Source of the DNA: Saccharibacillus sp. JS10
GTDB taxonomy: Bacteria; Bacillota; Bacilli; Paenibacillales; Paenibacillaceae
Reading direction: 5' to 3'
DNA length: 64,000 nt
Assembly: GCF_024436065.1 (NCBI RefSeq)
Contig: NZ_JANFNS010000003.1
Coordinates: forward strand, 124,001 to 188,000
The position numbers were made by a program, and so were the translations under genes. Of this stretch, positions 37,108 to 45,941 are shown one piece after another (position 1 is the first letter of the stretch; each line of letters opens with the position of its first letter). The notes beneath the pieces are model-generated. The model searched no databases, was not told the DNA's origin, and saw only the letters and a list, made by a program, of their open reading frames with translations.

Positions 37108-38862
37108 GTGAATCCCCGCAAAACCAAATCAGCGATGCCGGTATTTAAAATTTTATCGAGCTTATTTTTAGCTCTGATCGTGATCGGTGTTGCTATTATG
37201 CTGCTGCGAGACCGCACAGTACCTACCACGACGACAGCGGATTCGCCGCCTGTCGATTCTTCGGCTGTACAAGATTCGCCGGAAGATTCCGAATCGGTAA
37301 CACCGGTTGAAAATCAGATTAACGCGATTGTCGCTGCCGCCCGTCAAGGAAAACTGACCACCGCACCTTTTGTCGTGGGCAAAACGAAAAAGACGACCGT
37401 CGAAGACGTATGGGATTTCCCGGATCAGACGACAGACAACGGGGGTTCTACTTTCGTGGAGTATCCAAGTCGCTTTGCTACAATCGGATACCGTGATGAG
37501 ATCGCAATGGATCTTCGCACGGATGCGGAATCGCTGCGCGATATTCATTACCGCGATATTTTGGACACTTTGGGCGAAGCGCAAGACGTCAGTACGTATT
37601 CAGACGATACCGTCGATCAGATTATTTTGAGCTACGATGTATCCGATGAATATACGTTGCGCTGGATTTTGCCAAAGCCGTGGAGCGGCGAAGATGATGC
37701 AGCCGATACTTCGGAAAATCCGGAACTGGATCATATTTCGTTAATTTCTACAGATTCTCCGGCTTCCACAAACGAAGATGCGTCGACGCAGACTCCCGGC
37801 GAAGAACCGGCTACCACCACTCCTGCTAGTGAGCCGTCTGCCAGTTCTTCAGAGTCCGATACGCTGGTGAGCAACATGACACTAGATCAAAAGATCGGTC
37901 AAATGGTGATTGCTGGCGTGAAAGGAACTTCGCTTGCGACAGAAGACCGAAATTTACTCCGTGATTACGGCGTAGGCGGCGTCATTTTATATGGAAACAA
38001 TATTGATTCGGCATCCCAGACTTCTGCTTTTGTAAAAGAAATCAAAGCGGCGAATCCGAATCCAGAGCTACCGCTTTTCGTTAGCGTCGATCAGGAAGGC
38101 GGGCGGGTCGCTCGGCTTAAAGGCGTAGAATCTATCCCTACAGCAGCCAAAATTGGCGAACGTAACGATGAAGCTTACGCTCGTCAGATTGGCGAACAGC
38201 TAGGCGATCAACTATTATCTCAAGGATTCAATCTGGATTACGCGCCCGTACTCGATGTGAACAGCAACCCCGACAATCCGGTGATCGGCGACCGTTCATT
38301 CGGCAATAATGCGGATCTTGTCTCGAAGCTCGGAATTGCCGTCATGCAAGGCTTGGAATCCAAAAAGGTCATCCCCGTTGTGAAGCATTTTCCGGGTCAT
38401 GGCGACACTTCCGTCGATTCGCATATCGCGCTTCCCGTCGTGAACAAAGACTTAAATCAATTGAACAAACTTGAATTGATTCCGTTCAAAAAAGCGATCA
38501 ATTCCGGCGCAGACATGGTGATGATTGCTCATATCTTGCTGCCGAAGCTCGACAAGACGTATCCTTCGTCATTATCGAAAGCCATTATTACCGATCTGCT
38601 TCGCGATCAATTGGGATTCGAAGGCGTCGTTATCACCGACGACCTCACAATGGGTGCGATCACCGAAAATTACGGTTTGGGCGAAGCTTCCGTACATGCC
38701 GTGCAAGCGGGAAGCGATATTTTGCTAGTCGCGCATGAAGCGGATAATGCGATTGCCGCAATCGAAGCGGTCAAAAAAGCCGTACAAGACGGAAAAATCT
38801 CCGAAGAACAAATCAATCAAAGTGTCGAACGCATCATTGCACTCAAACAAAAGACGGAATAA
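37108..38862 (+). CDS. nagZ: GH3 beta-N-acetylhexosaminidase with N-terminal DUF4309-like domain
   Basis: A 584-residue exported, membrane-anchored enzyme starting with GTG behind AAAAGGAG. There is a signal-anchor (about 13-33), then a DUF4309/YjgB-like domain (about 70-200), a Ser/Thr/Pro-rich linker (about 215-250) and a GH3 catalytic domain (about 255-584). The NagZ signature KHFPGHGDTSVDSH is present, and the nucleophile is probably the first Asp of VITDDLTMGA. It removes N-acetylglucosamine from muropeptides during wall turnover. The linker suggests the two domains act as separate modules at the wall. Confidence 0.88.
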   Translation: MNPRKTKSAMPVFKILSSLFLALIVIGVAIMLLRDRTVPTTTTADSPPVDSSAVQDSPEDSESVTPVENQINAIVAAARQGKLTTAPFVVGKTKKTTVEDVWDFPDQTTDNGGSTFVEYPSRFATIGYRDEIAMDLRTDAESLRDIHYRDILDTLGEAQDVSTYSDDTVDQIILSYDVSDEYTLRWILPKPWSGEDDAADTSENPELDHISLISTDSPASTNEDASTQTPGEEPATTTPASEPSASSSESDTLVSNMTLDQKIGQMVIAGVKGTSLATEDRNLLRDYGVGGVILYGNNIDSASQTSAFVKEIKAANPNPELPLFVSVDQEGGRVARLKGVESIPTAAKIGERNDEAYARQIGEQLGDQLLSQGFNLDYAPVLDVNSNPDNPVIGDRSFGNNADLVSKLGIAVMQGLESKKVIPVVKHFPGHGDTSVDSHIALPVVNKDLNQLNKLELIPFKKAINSGADMVMIAHILLPKLDKTYPSSLSKAIITDLLRDQLGFEGVVITDDLTMGAITENYGLGEASVHAVQAGSDILLVAHEADNAIAAIEAVKKAVQDGKISEEQINQSVERIIALKQKTE

Positions 38863-38895
38863 CGCAATTGATGAACTGCACGCTTTATAGAAGAT

Positions 38896-38936
38896 AAAAA
38901 AGAAGCCTTTAGCAGATGCTAAAGGCTTCTTTTTAA
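38896..38936. terminator. Bidirectional terminator between nagZ and the beta-helix gene
   Basis: AGAAGCCTTTAGC (38901-38913) and GCTAAAGGCTTCT (38918-38930) form a perfect 13-bp stem with A and T runs on its two sides. Confidence 0.88.
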
Positions 38937-40108
38937 AATCCCACATTCTCGATCAATTGAACTTTTCCTTTTTCGAAAGTCGTTTTGGCTCCTTTTGTGT
39001 TCGAGAGCGTATTGCGTTCAAAAATGACGTTGCGGATATTTCCTTCGCCCCACACTCCGATTCCGCGATGCGCCGCATTTTTGATGATATTGCGGCTGAA
39101 TTTAACATTGTCGATACTTCCTTGTCCCGCGTACACCAAAACATTAGGGTGTTTTTCCGGCGTTTTGATTCCGGCATGATCGACTGTATTTTGGATGACT
39201 TGTACGCCATCTACATTCATCGTCCGATAAGCGCCTTCGACGCCGATATAAATCCCCGCCATTGCCGTATCTTTTACGCGATTGCCCGTAATCGTGACCT
39301 GCTCGCCGCCAACGACAGAAATACCGCGTCCTTTGGAGACTCCGCTGACCGTATTTTTACGAATCGTGACCGAACGGACAGGAACCGAACTACTTTGGTA
39401 ACTGACAACGGCGATTGCGTCATCGCCTGCGCTGGTCACTGTATTGTTTTCCACGGTAAGATTCCGGCTTTCGGTCGTCATATGAATGCCGTCTGCTCCA
39501 GTGTTCGTTATCGTATTATTAGAGATCACTCCGTTATTCGAACCGTAAGCAACCATAATCCCGGCAGTGCTCGATTTACTAACTGATATTCCATCGATCA
39601 CGAAATTACTGGCTCCGCGCACCGTTATACTATTTTTCTCATGTGCCCCATCGCCTCGCGGAACCGTCTTCTCGTATACATGCTTGAGATTACGTAACGA
39701 GACGTTAGAGCCTTTCAGATCTATTGAGCCTTTTTGCGGATTGGTCGAGACCAACACTGTAGAAGCCTTGCCCGCACCTTCTACGGCAATCCCGTCAATC
39801 GTCCAGATTTGGCTGAGCGTAAAGGTTCCAGCCGGAATAGACAATGTCTTTTTTTGCTGTTTCGCGGCTTGAGCGGCTGCGACAAAAGCTTGATAATCGT
39901 CTTTACCGTCATTTGGAACGGCTCCGAAATCTGTCACCGATAATTTAGACGGTACGGTTGCAGCAGAAGCGCCTATTGCAGCAGTCGTTCGGTAGGTAGC
40001 TGCTGAAGAATCTGCCTTTTGTGTATAGAAAGAAGTACCGGACAACCAACTGCCACTTACAATCAGAGACAAAGCAACCGTACTTAGGAGTAATGAGCGC
40101 GATTTCAT
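38933..40108 (-). CDS. Secreted right-handed beta-helix repeat protein
   Basis: A 391-residue protein with a signal peptide (about 1-25). The pectate-lyase-like start is VTDFGAVPNDGKDDYQAFVAA, followed by at least eight parallel beta-helix coils (for example NGVISNNTITNTGADGI and NLTVENNTVTSAGDDAI). The fold suggests a polysaccharide lyase, epimerase or carbohydrate-binding protein; catalytic residues cannot be assigned. It stands alone. Upstream, 40109-40376 is very T-rich on the plus strand and I see no further gene there. Confidence 0.85.
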   Translation of the reverse strand: MKSRSLLLSTVALSLIVSGSWLSGTSFYTQKADSSAATYRTTAAIGASAATVPSKLSVTDFGAVPNDGKDDYQAFVAAAQAAKQQKKTLSIPAGTFTLSQIWTIDGIAVEGAGKASTVLVSTNPQKGSIDLKGSNVSLRNLKHVYEKTVPRGDGAHEKNSITVRGASNFVIDGISVSKSSTAGIMVAYGSNNGVISNNTITNTGADGIHMTTESRNLTVENNTVTSAGDDAIAVVSYQSSSVPVRSVTIRKNTVSGVSKGRGISVVGGEQVTITGNRVKDTAMAGIYIGVEGAYRTMNVDGVQVIQNTVDHAGIKTPEKHPNVLVYAGQGSIDNVKFSRNIIKNAAHRGIGVWGEGNIRNVIFERNTLSNTKGAKTTFEKGKVQLIENVGF

Positions 40109-40376
40109 GGTGTATGTCCTCCAATTTGGATTTTTGTCTTACCTTTTATTTCCACTTTTTACCGATATATTTTCGCTTTTTCTGATTTTCTATACGAATG
40201 CACTATTTGATGTTTATTTTTTCCTATTTTAATCCATAAATATCCTTTATTTGGATAGTTCTTTTGTTCCCTTCGGTTAGTGCTAAGGTATATTTTTCCA
40301 AAGGCTTTATGCTTATTTTGGATTTATGTCAGATTCATGTATGTATGTTGGGATAGGACTGATTTTATGTGCAACA

Positions 40377-40414
40377 AAAAAGACGATGGCATTGAGGCCA
40401 TCGTCTTTTATCGG
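40377..40414 (-). terminator. Terminator of the oxidoreductase gene
   Basis: AAAGACGATGGC and GCCATCGTCTTT form a perfect 12-bp stem around a 6-base loop, with A and T runs on both sides. Confidence 0.85.
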
Positions 40415-40437
40415 TTTTTTTCTATTAAAAATGTAGC

Positions 40438-41436
40438 TTACAGTTTAACTAACTGTTTGCCCAAGTTCTCGCCGCTGAACAGACCCAAAAAGGCTTCCGG
40501 TGTGCGCTCGAACCCTTCGATGATATTTTCACGATATTTCAGCTTGCCTTCTTGCATCCATTTTGCCATTTCCGGAATCGCTTCGCTGTAACGATCTTGA
40601 TACTGACCGACCAAGAATCCTTTTACCAAAGCTGTTCTTGTCAGCAGAAGTGGCAAGAAACGCGGGCCTGGCTCAGCGTCGGCAATATTATATAGTGAAA
40701 TTTGACCGCATAACGGAATACGTGCGTTCGAGTTCAGCTGTTGGAATACCGCATCCGTGACTTCGCCGCCAACGTTATCGAAATAAACGTCTACGCCGTC
40801 TGGGCAAGCCGCCGCTAGTGCTTCATTCAGCGATTCGGTTTTGTAATTGACGACCGCATCAAATCCTAATTCTTCGGACAGATAACGGTTTTTTTCTTCC
40901 GAACCGGAAATGCCGACTACGCGAGCGCCTTTAATTTTGGCGATCTGACCGACAATCATACCGACTGCACCACCTGCGCCGGATACGACTACAGTCTCGC
41001 CCGCTTTTGGTTGTCCAATATCCAAAAGACCGAAGTAAGCGGTCATACCGGTCATGCCCAGTACGCCAAGCGCGGTCTGGATTGGCGCAAGATCAGGATC
41101 GATCGGCGATACTTGATCCCCGCTGAGCGTAGCATGTGTCTGCCATCCCCAACCGCCAAGGACGATATCGCCGACTTTACGAGAAGGATGGCGACTTTCG
41201 ATCACTCGACCGATTGAACCTCCGCCAAGCGTACCTCCGATTTCGTAAGGTTTGGAGTATGATTTTGTGTCATTCATACGTCCGCGCATATACGGATCGA
41301 CCGATACATATAGACTTTCGACCGAAATTTCACCTTCTTGCGGCGATTCTAACTCTTCTGTTTTTAATTCAAAATTATCTGCTGTTGGCATTCCTTTGGG
41401 ACGGCTTGCCAGCACAAAACGTTTTTTCTGTGTCAT
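40438..41436 (-). CDS. NADP-dependent medium-chain oxidoreductase (alkenal reductase-like)
   Basis: A 332-residue zinc-independent MDR enzyme of the leukotriene B4 dehydrogenase/CurA-YfmJ group, which reduces alpha,beta-unsaturated aldehydes and ketones. Visible marks are DPYMRGRMND, the cofactor motif VVSGAGGAVGMIVGQIAKIKG and YFDNVGGEVTDAV. The GAGGTGCAATATC spacing before the ATG is acceptable. It is monocistronic and divergent from the lactate-dehydrogenase-like gene. The 354-bp region between them (41437-41790) shows no clear operator or RNA element, apart from an AT-rich palindrome near 41735-41754. Confidence 0.9.
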   Translation of the reverse strand: MTQKKRFVLASRPKGMPTADNFELKTEELESPQEGEISVESLYVSVDPYMRGRMNDTKSYSKPYEIGGTLGGGSIGRVIESRHPSRKVGDIVLGGWGWQTHATLSGDQVSPIDPDLAPIQTALGVLGMTGMTAYFGLLDIGQPKAGETVVVSGAGGAVGMIVGQIAKIKGARVVGISGSEEKNRYLSEELGFDAVVNYKTESLNEALAAACPDGVDVYFDNVGGEVTDAVFQQLNSNARIPLCGQISLYNIADAEPGPRFLPLLLTRTALVKGFLVGQYQDRYSEAIPEMAKWMQEGKLKYRENIIEGFERTPEAFLGLFSGENLGKQLVKL

Positions 41437-41790
41437 GATATTGCACCTCCGTCAAGATTTACCTTTGCTTCTGTATATCGTGTTGTTGGATAGGCATAGG
41501 CATAAGACTACATATCCTTCTTACCCGTTCTACGGAAAAAGTCTACCTTTGCCTTATTCGACGTCAGATCGTCTTGTTTTCTATCATCAAAAGCTGTTTT
41601 CATACAAATATCGAATTTAGATGTCATGTATAATAACATATTCATTAATTTTAGAGCTGACAAAGCTTCTTTTTTCCGTTAAAATGAAAACTGCGAGTCC
41701 TTTTCAACCTTTTCATGTAAAGAATTGAACACTTAAATTTTTCGAAAAAATTTTTCTAATACAAAATATTAATGATCGGAAGTGCACAGT

Positions 41791-42747
41791 ATGGGTAAAA
41801 AAAATCGGAAAGTGGCGATTATCGGATCGGGTCTAGTCGGATCAAGTTGTGCTTATGCGATGATTAACCAATCGATTTGCGATGAGATTGTGATTGTCGG
41901 TCGTAATCACGACTATGCCCTTGCACAAGCGATGGACTTGTCGCATTGCGCAGACTTCACCTCGACGCGAACTCGCGTACGCGCAGGCTATTATGCCGAT
42001 TGCCAAGATGCAGACATTGTCGTGCTCACGGCAGGAGCGAATGTAAAACCGGGTCAGACGCGTATGGATATTATGGCAGATGCCGCTGCGATTACTCGCG
42101 AAGTCGTATCGTCCGTGATGGCAAGCGGCTTCGACGGAATCTTCGTCGTTGCTTCAAACCCAGTCGATATCGTTACACTCGTGACCGCTCAAGTATCCGG
42201 CTTACCTCGTCACCGCGTAATCGGCACCGGCACTTCAATCGACTCGGCACGTCTGAAGACGCTGCTTGCCGATGTGTTCCAAGTCGATCCGCGAAGTGTA
42301 CATGGTTACGCGATGGGCGAGCATGGCGAATCGCAATTTGTCGCTTGGTCGCATGTCACGATCGGCGGCAAACCGATCTTGCATATCATCGAAGAACATA
42401 AACTTCGTTTCCCAGACTTGGATCTGAGCGATATTGCACGCAAAACGAAAGACGCCGGCTGGGAAATCTTTACCCGCAAAGGTTCGACTCAATTCGGAAT
42501 CGGCAGCGCGATCGCTTATATTACACGCTCAATCTTGAACGACGATCATCGCATTATTGCGGTATCCGCGATTCTCGACGGCGAATACGGCGAATCGAAT
42601 GTCTGCGTTGGCGTTCCTGCGATTATCGGCGATGGCGGAATCGAAGAATTGATCGAGTTCAATCTGAGCGAAGACGAACAAGTCTTGCTTCGCCGCTCTT
42701 GCGATCTGGTTCGCTCGGGAATGGCGAGCATCGCGATTCCTTCTTAA
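41791..42747 (+). CDS. ldh: L-lactate dehydrogenase-like 2-hydroxyacid dehydrogenase
   Basis: A 318-residue LDH/MDH superfamily enzyme using NAD ([10 protein letters not shown]; acidic cofactor site IVG not Asp). The catalytic histidine is in MGEHGESQ and the substrate arginine in QTRMD. The specificity-loop residue that is Gln in lactate dehydrogenases (AGANQKPGETR in Bacillus) is Val here ([11 protein letters not shown]), so the preferred substrate may be a bulkier 2-oxoacid than pyruvate. The ATG at 41791 fits CGGAAGTG upstream; a GTG three codons earlier overlaps that site. Confidence 0.85.
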   Translation: MGKKNRKVAIIGSGLVGSSCAYAMINQSICDEIVIVGRNHDYALAQAMDLSHCADFTSTRTRVRAGYYADCQDADIVVLTAGANVKPGQTRMDIMADAAAITREVVSSVMASGFDGIFVVASNPVDIVTLVTAQVSGLPRHRVIGTGTSIDSARLKTLLADVFQVDPRSVHGYAMGEHGESQFVAWSHVTIGGKPILHIIEEHKLRFPDLDLSDIARKTKDAGWEIFTRKGSTQFGIGSAIAYITRSILNDDHRIIAVSAILDGEYGESNVCVGVPAIIGDGGIEELIEFNLSEDEQVLLRRSCDLVRSGMASIAIPS

Positions 42748-42758
42748 CTCTTGATACA

Positions 42759-42796
42759 AAAAAGCCCGGAACTCTAAGTTCCGGGCTTCTTTACGT
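42759..42796. terminator. Terminator after the ldh-like gene
   Basis: GCCCGGAACT and AGTTCCGGGC form a perfect stem with T-rich sequence on one side and an A run on the other. Confidence 0.85.
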
Positions 42797-42809
42797 TCAC
42801 TAATAAATA

Positions 42810-43166
42810 TCAAGAACGTGATTTGCGCCGAGCGACTAAAGCGAATCCGCCCAACATCAAGATCAGCGAGCACACCATCGAAATACAAAATACAGAGAAG
42901 CGTTTTCCATCGCTCATCGGCGTAGCTCCTGCATGGTCAAGTCCCATATCGACCATAGCGGGAGTCAGGTTGCCTGTTGTCGCTTTTGCCGATTCGATCG
43001 CTGCGTATTCGTTATTAGTATTGACCTCTGCCGATCGAAACGAAGTCGTGATTGCTTCTTCATTTTGGAACGTCGAAACGTTCGACGCGGCGTAAGCTTG
43101 AGTAGATAATGCGGGGATAACAAGCAATGCCGCTAATGCTACGCCAAGCACTTTTTTTCGAAACAT
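42810..43166 (-). CDS. Small exported protein with C-terminal membrane helix
   Basis: A 118-residue protein with a clear signal peptide (about 1-27, cut after AYA), a polar middle part, and a C-terminal TM helix (about 90-112, VFCISMVCSLILMLGGFAL) followed by the basic tail ARRKSRS. The layout resembles a cell-wall sorting signal, but no LPxTG-type motif precedes the helix. No family recognised. It lies at the edge of the lanthipeptide immunity genes; a functional link is unproven. Confidence 0.7.
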   Translation of the reverse strand: MFRKKVLGVALAALLVIPALSTQAYAASNVSTFQNEEAITTSFRSAEVNTNNEYAAIESAKATTGNLTPAMVDMGLDHAGATPMSDGKRFSVFCISMVCSLILMLGGFALVARRKSRS

Positions 43167-43339
43167 GAATGATCCTCCTTGTGTCCCTTAGCTGCGTAAG
43201 TGGACGAATTCGGTTTCTTTTTCATCGTCTGATTGAAGACTCTACCTATATAAACGTCGAAAACGAAGTTTTCGTTAACGTTTTGGAGCCATTTTCCAAA
43301 AAAAATTCAAATAACACGTTTCAAAGCTACAAGTATAGG

Positions 43340-44080
43340 TTATACGGCTTTGCGATTGAAGTAGGTTAATCCCGCAAGAATGAACACTAGGCTACTTCCG
43401 CCGATCGTGATCAGCAACGTTTCAAGCGGTAAACCGAATGCACCAAAATCATATTCGCCTCCGGCGCGCATCATGACCAGCATCGGCTGCGCCCAAGGAT
43501 AATACGGCCCAAACACTTCGGAGTTCACAACCAGCATATTGGGAATCGTAAAAATCACGTTCAATACCATCGGTGCCGCAAAGCTGCTCCACCATGCGGA
43601 CACGAATAATTGCAGCGCCGCAAGAGGCAAACAAGCGACAAATCCAGCGAGTAGTTTCATACCAAAATCTCCCCAGGGAATCAGAGATACATCTAACCCT
43701 TTAATCAGACCTACGCCGAGCACTGTAGCGAAAAACAATACTTGATTCAGCGCGACTAAACTAGCCACGATCACAAACTTCGATGTATACAGTACATTAC
43801 GTGTTACGGGCAACGACAAGATTTGTTTCCATCCTCCGCCCGCATGTTCATATCGACACACAAGAGCGGCAAAAATCCCGGTCAAGATTGGCAAAAAGAA
43901 CAAAGCATGTAAAGCAATCATGATTGTAAATAACATATTCCAAGCTTCGGGCGCTGTACCCAAATCGGACATCAGCCCGATTAAAACGCAAAGAAGCGGA
44001 TCAATAACGGCAAGCCCTAACACATAAGAACGTCTTAGCTTAATTTTTTCACTGCGTATAGCGGCAATCCACGTTTTCAT
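43340..44080 (-). CDS. ABC transporter permease, lantibiotic-immunity type (LanG/LanE-like)
   Basis: A 246-residue, six-helix ABC-2 permease of the LanEG/BcrB group. It begins with SEKIKLRRSYVLGLAVIDPL and contains GGGWKQILSLPVTRNVLYTSK, the family's usual coupling region. It is the last gene of a three-gene operon with a second permease directly upstream (no gap) and the ATPase. Such complexes pump lantibiotics off the membrane of the producer. A role in immunity to the lanthipeptides at 62 kb is inferred. Confidence 0.85.
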   Translation of the reverse strand: MKTWIAAIRSEKIKLRRSYVLGLAVIDPLLCVLIGLMSDLGTAPEAWNMLFTIMIALHALFFLPILTGIFAALVCRYEHAGGGWKQILSLPVTRNVLYTSKFVIVASLVALNQVLFFATVLGVGLIKGLDVSLIPWGDFGMKLLAGFVACLPLAALQLFVSAWWSSFAAPMVLNVIFTIPNMLVVNSEVFGPYYPWAQPMLVMMRAGGEYDFGAFGLPLETLLITIGGSSLVFILAGLTYFNRKAV

Positions 44081-44797
44081 CTACGCCACATCCTTTCTGG
44101 AAAAATGAATCGAACCCAGTAGATACAAAGCGGCAAAGATCGCGATACCTAGCCCAATCAAAGTGAATGTACTTTCGCCGCGTACGACAAGTGAAGGCCA
44201 AGCAATCGGGATTTGATCGGGTAGAACCGCACCAAACATTGAAATCAGCGACGCTGCAATCCCCAATGTGATCGGAATAGCTTGATTGCGTACGCTAAGC
44301 GTCATCCACAACATCATGCCAAGCATCGGAAGCGAAGCGAGCATCGGATAAAAGCCAAATGTCAGAAGTTCGAGATACGGAATCGGCCCTTGTAACTGCA
44401 AAAGTAGCCCTAATACTCCAGTCGACACACTCAAGATCACGCAAGCGGCAAGCAATTGAATAAAACTGCATATAAATTTGGAAGCAAACACTTGCGAACG
44501 TCGAACCGGCAATGCCAGTGTTTGTTTCCAGGCATTTTGCTTATGTTCGATATTCGCGATCATCGACATGAGCAAAGTCATTGCCAGATAGATCGCAATC
44601 GGTACAAACATCGCGTTCGAACTAATAAGACCTCTCCACGGATCATCGGCATATACATCACGGACTAAATAATCGTAGCGAAGCCCGAAATTAAGCGCCT
44701 GCATCCCGGTCAACCCGAGTGCTCCGATCCAGACTACCCACCAAATTCCGGTACGCCGCATTTTAAGCAGATCGGACATGACAAGTTTGCCTATCAT
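44081..44797 (-). CDS. ABC transporter permease, lantibiotic-immunity type (LanE/LanG-like)
   Basis: A 238-residue six-helix permease, paralogous to the following gene (KQNAWKQTLALPVRRSQVFASKF aligns with its coupling region). It starts inside the stop codon of the ATPase gene (ATGA overlap) and abuts the next permease without a gap. The two permeases and the ATPase probably form one LanFEG complex in the membrane. Confidence 0.86.
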   Translation of the reverse strand: MIGKLVMSDLLKMRRTGIWWVVWIGALGLTGMQALNFGLRYDYLVRDVYADDPWRGLISSNAMFVPIAIYLAMTLLMSMIANIEHKQNAWKQTLALPVRRSQVFASKFICSFIQLLAACVILSVSTGVLGLLLQLQGPIPYLELLTFGFYPMLASLPMLGMMLWMTLSVRNQAIPITLGIAASLISMFGAVLPDQIPIAWPSLVVRGESTFTLIGLGIAIFAALYLLGSIHFSRKDVA

Positions 44798-45765
44798 TGC
44801 GCGACCTCCTTCCGCAGCCCTGCCCCTCTTGGAGCTTCCACGATCGAACGTTCCGCAGAATTAGCATTTGCCGTCATGGTCATAAAGAGCTGCTCCAACG
44901 ATTTCCGGCGTTCTTCCACGCGGTAAATGCTATGACGCGCATCGACCAAAGCCGCAACAAGGCGAGCAATCTGACCGTTGTCGATGCCTTTGAAGATCAA
45001 CTGATCTTGATGAAGTCTTGGAAAACATCCTTGTTCGCGCGCGATGATCATCGCCGCTTCCGGTTGAGACAACGAGATATGAATTTCACTTCCGGCTTGG
45101 CGCTGCAAATTCGGCATGCTGTCTTGGAAAATCATTTTTCCTTCATTAATAATGCCTACACTACTCGCCATCTGCTCGACTTCACTCAGTAAATGACTGG
45201 AGACAAGCACTGTGATACCTTGCTGCTTCGGCATTTGCTTAATCAGTTCACGAATTTCAAGAATACCGGACGGATCTAATCCGTTTGTCGGTTCATCCAA
45301 AATCAGCAGTTCCGGGCTTCCGAGCAGTGCCGACGCGATACCGAGTCTTTGCTTCATCCCAAGCGAATACCCTTTGACCGGACGTTTGGCATCTTTGGTC
45401 AGCCCTACGGTATGCAGCACTTCGTCGATACGAATTTTATCCACATTCAAAATAGACCGGATCGTTTCTAAATTTTCGATAGCGTTCAAATGACCGTAAT
45501 ACGACGGGTATTCCACCAGTGAACCGACTCGGCGCAAAATCGAAATCCGGTCTTTTTTCAAATCTTGATCGAACATCCGAACCAATCCGCTATCCGGTTT
45601 AATTAAGCCGAGTAGCATACGGATCGTTGTCGTTTTCCCTGCTCCATTCGGACCTAGAAATCCGTAAATCTCGCCTTGAGGAATCGAAAGATTAAGCGCG
45701 TTGACAGCGGAAGTTCCTTTATACTTTTTCGTTAAATTACGTGTTTCGATCATGAAGTTTGTCAT
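44794..45765 (-). CDS. ABC transporter ATP-binding protein, LanF/BcrA type
   Basis: A 323-residue ATPase with Walker A GPNGAGKTTT, signature SLGMKQRL and Walker B LLILDEPTNGLDP. The Q-loop glutamine is replaced by glutamate in SLVEYPSYYGHL; this E-loop is typical of lantibiotic-immunity LanF and bacitracin BcrA proteins. The start at 45765 follows AAGAGGTG; the open frame begins 12 codons earlier without a site. About 100 residues after the ATPase core are typical for BcrA-like proteins. Predicted role: energising the LanEG permeases for self-protection. Confidence 0.9.
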   Translation of the reverse strand: MTNFMIETRNLTKKYKGTSAVNALNLSIPQGEIYGFLGPNGAGKTTTIRMLLGLIKPDSGLVRMFDQDLKKDRISILRRVGSLVEYPSYYGHLNAIENLETIRSILNVDKIRIDEVLHTVGLTKDAKRPVKGYSLGMKQRLGIASALLGSPELLILDEPTNGLDPSGILEIRELIKQMPKQQGITVLVSSHLLSEVEQMASSVGIINEGKMIFQDSMPNLQRQAGSEIHISLSQPEAAMIIAREQGCFPRLHQDQLIFKGIDNGQIARLVAALVDARHSIYRVEERRKSLEQLFMTMTANANSAERSIVEAPRGAGLRKEVAQ

Positions 45766-45862
45766 CGTCGTCACCTCTTGTTTGTTATCGTTATGATCCA
45801 ATGATAAAGACGCAAGGTTAAAAGCAAGACGACTCCAAGTTTAAATTCTGTTTAAAAAAAGC

Positions 45863-45906
45863 AAAAAACCGACAATTCCTCAAAACATGAATGTCGGTTT
45901 TTTTCG
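45863..45906 (-). terminator. Terminator of the first M50 gene
   Basis: AAAAAACCGACA (45863-45874) and TGTCGGTTTTTT (45892-45903) form a perfect 12-bp stem; the A/T ends allow function in either direction. Confidence 0.8.
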
Positions 45907-45941
45907 TTTTGCTTCATATGATAGGAATCAAGAATGAATCG

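Noticed and set aside
42810..43166. Small exported protein considered as sortase-anchored surface protein
   Set aside because: The C-terminal helix and basic tail fit, but no LPxTG-like motif precedes the helix.
42810..43166. Same small protein considered as an additional bacteriocin precursor
   Set aside because: It has a Sec-type signal peptide rather than a double-glycine leader, and only one Cys pair-like position inside the TM helix.
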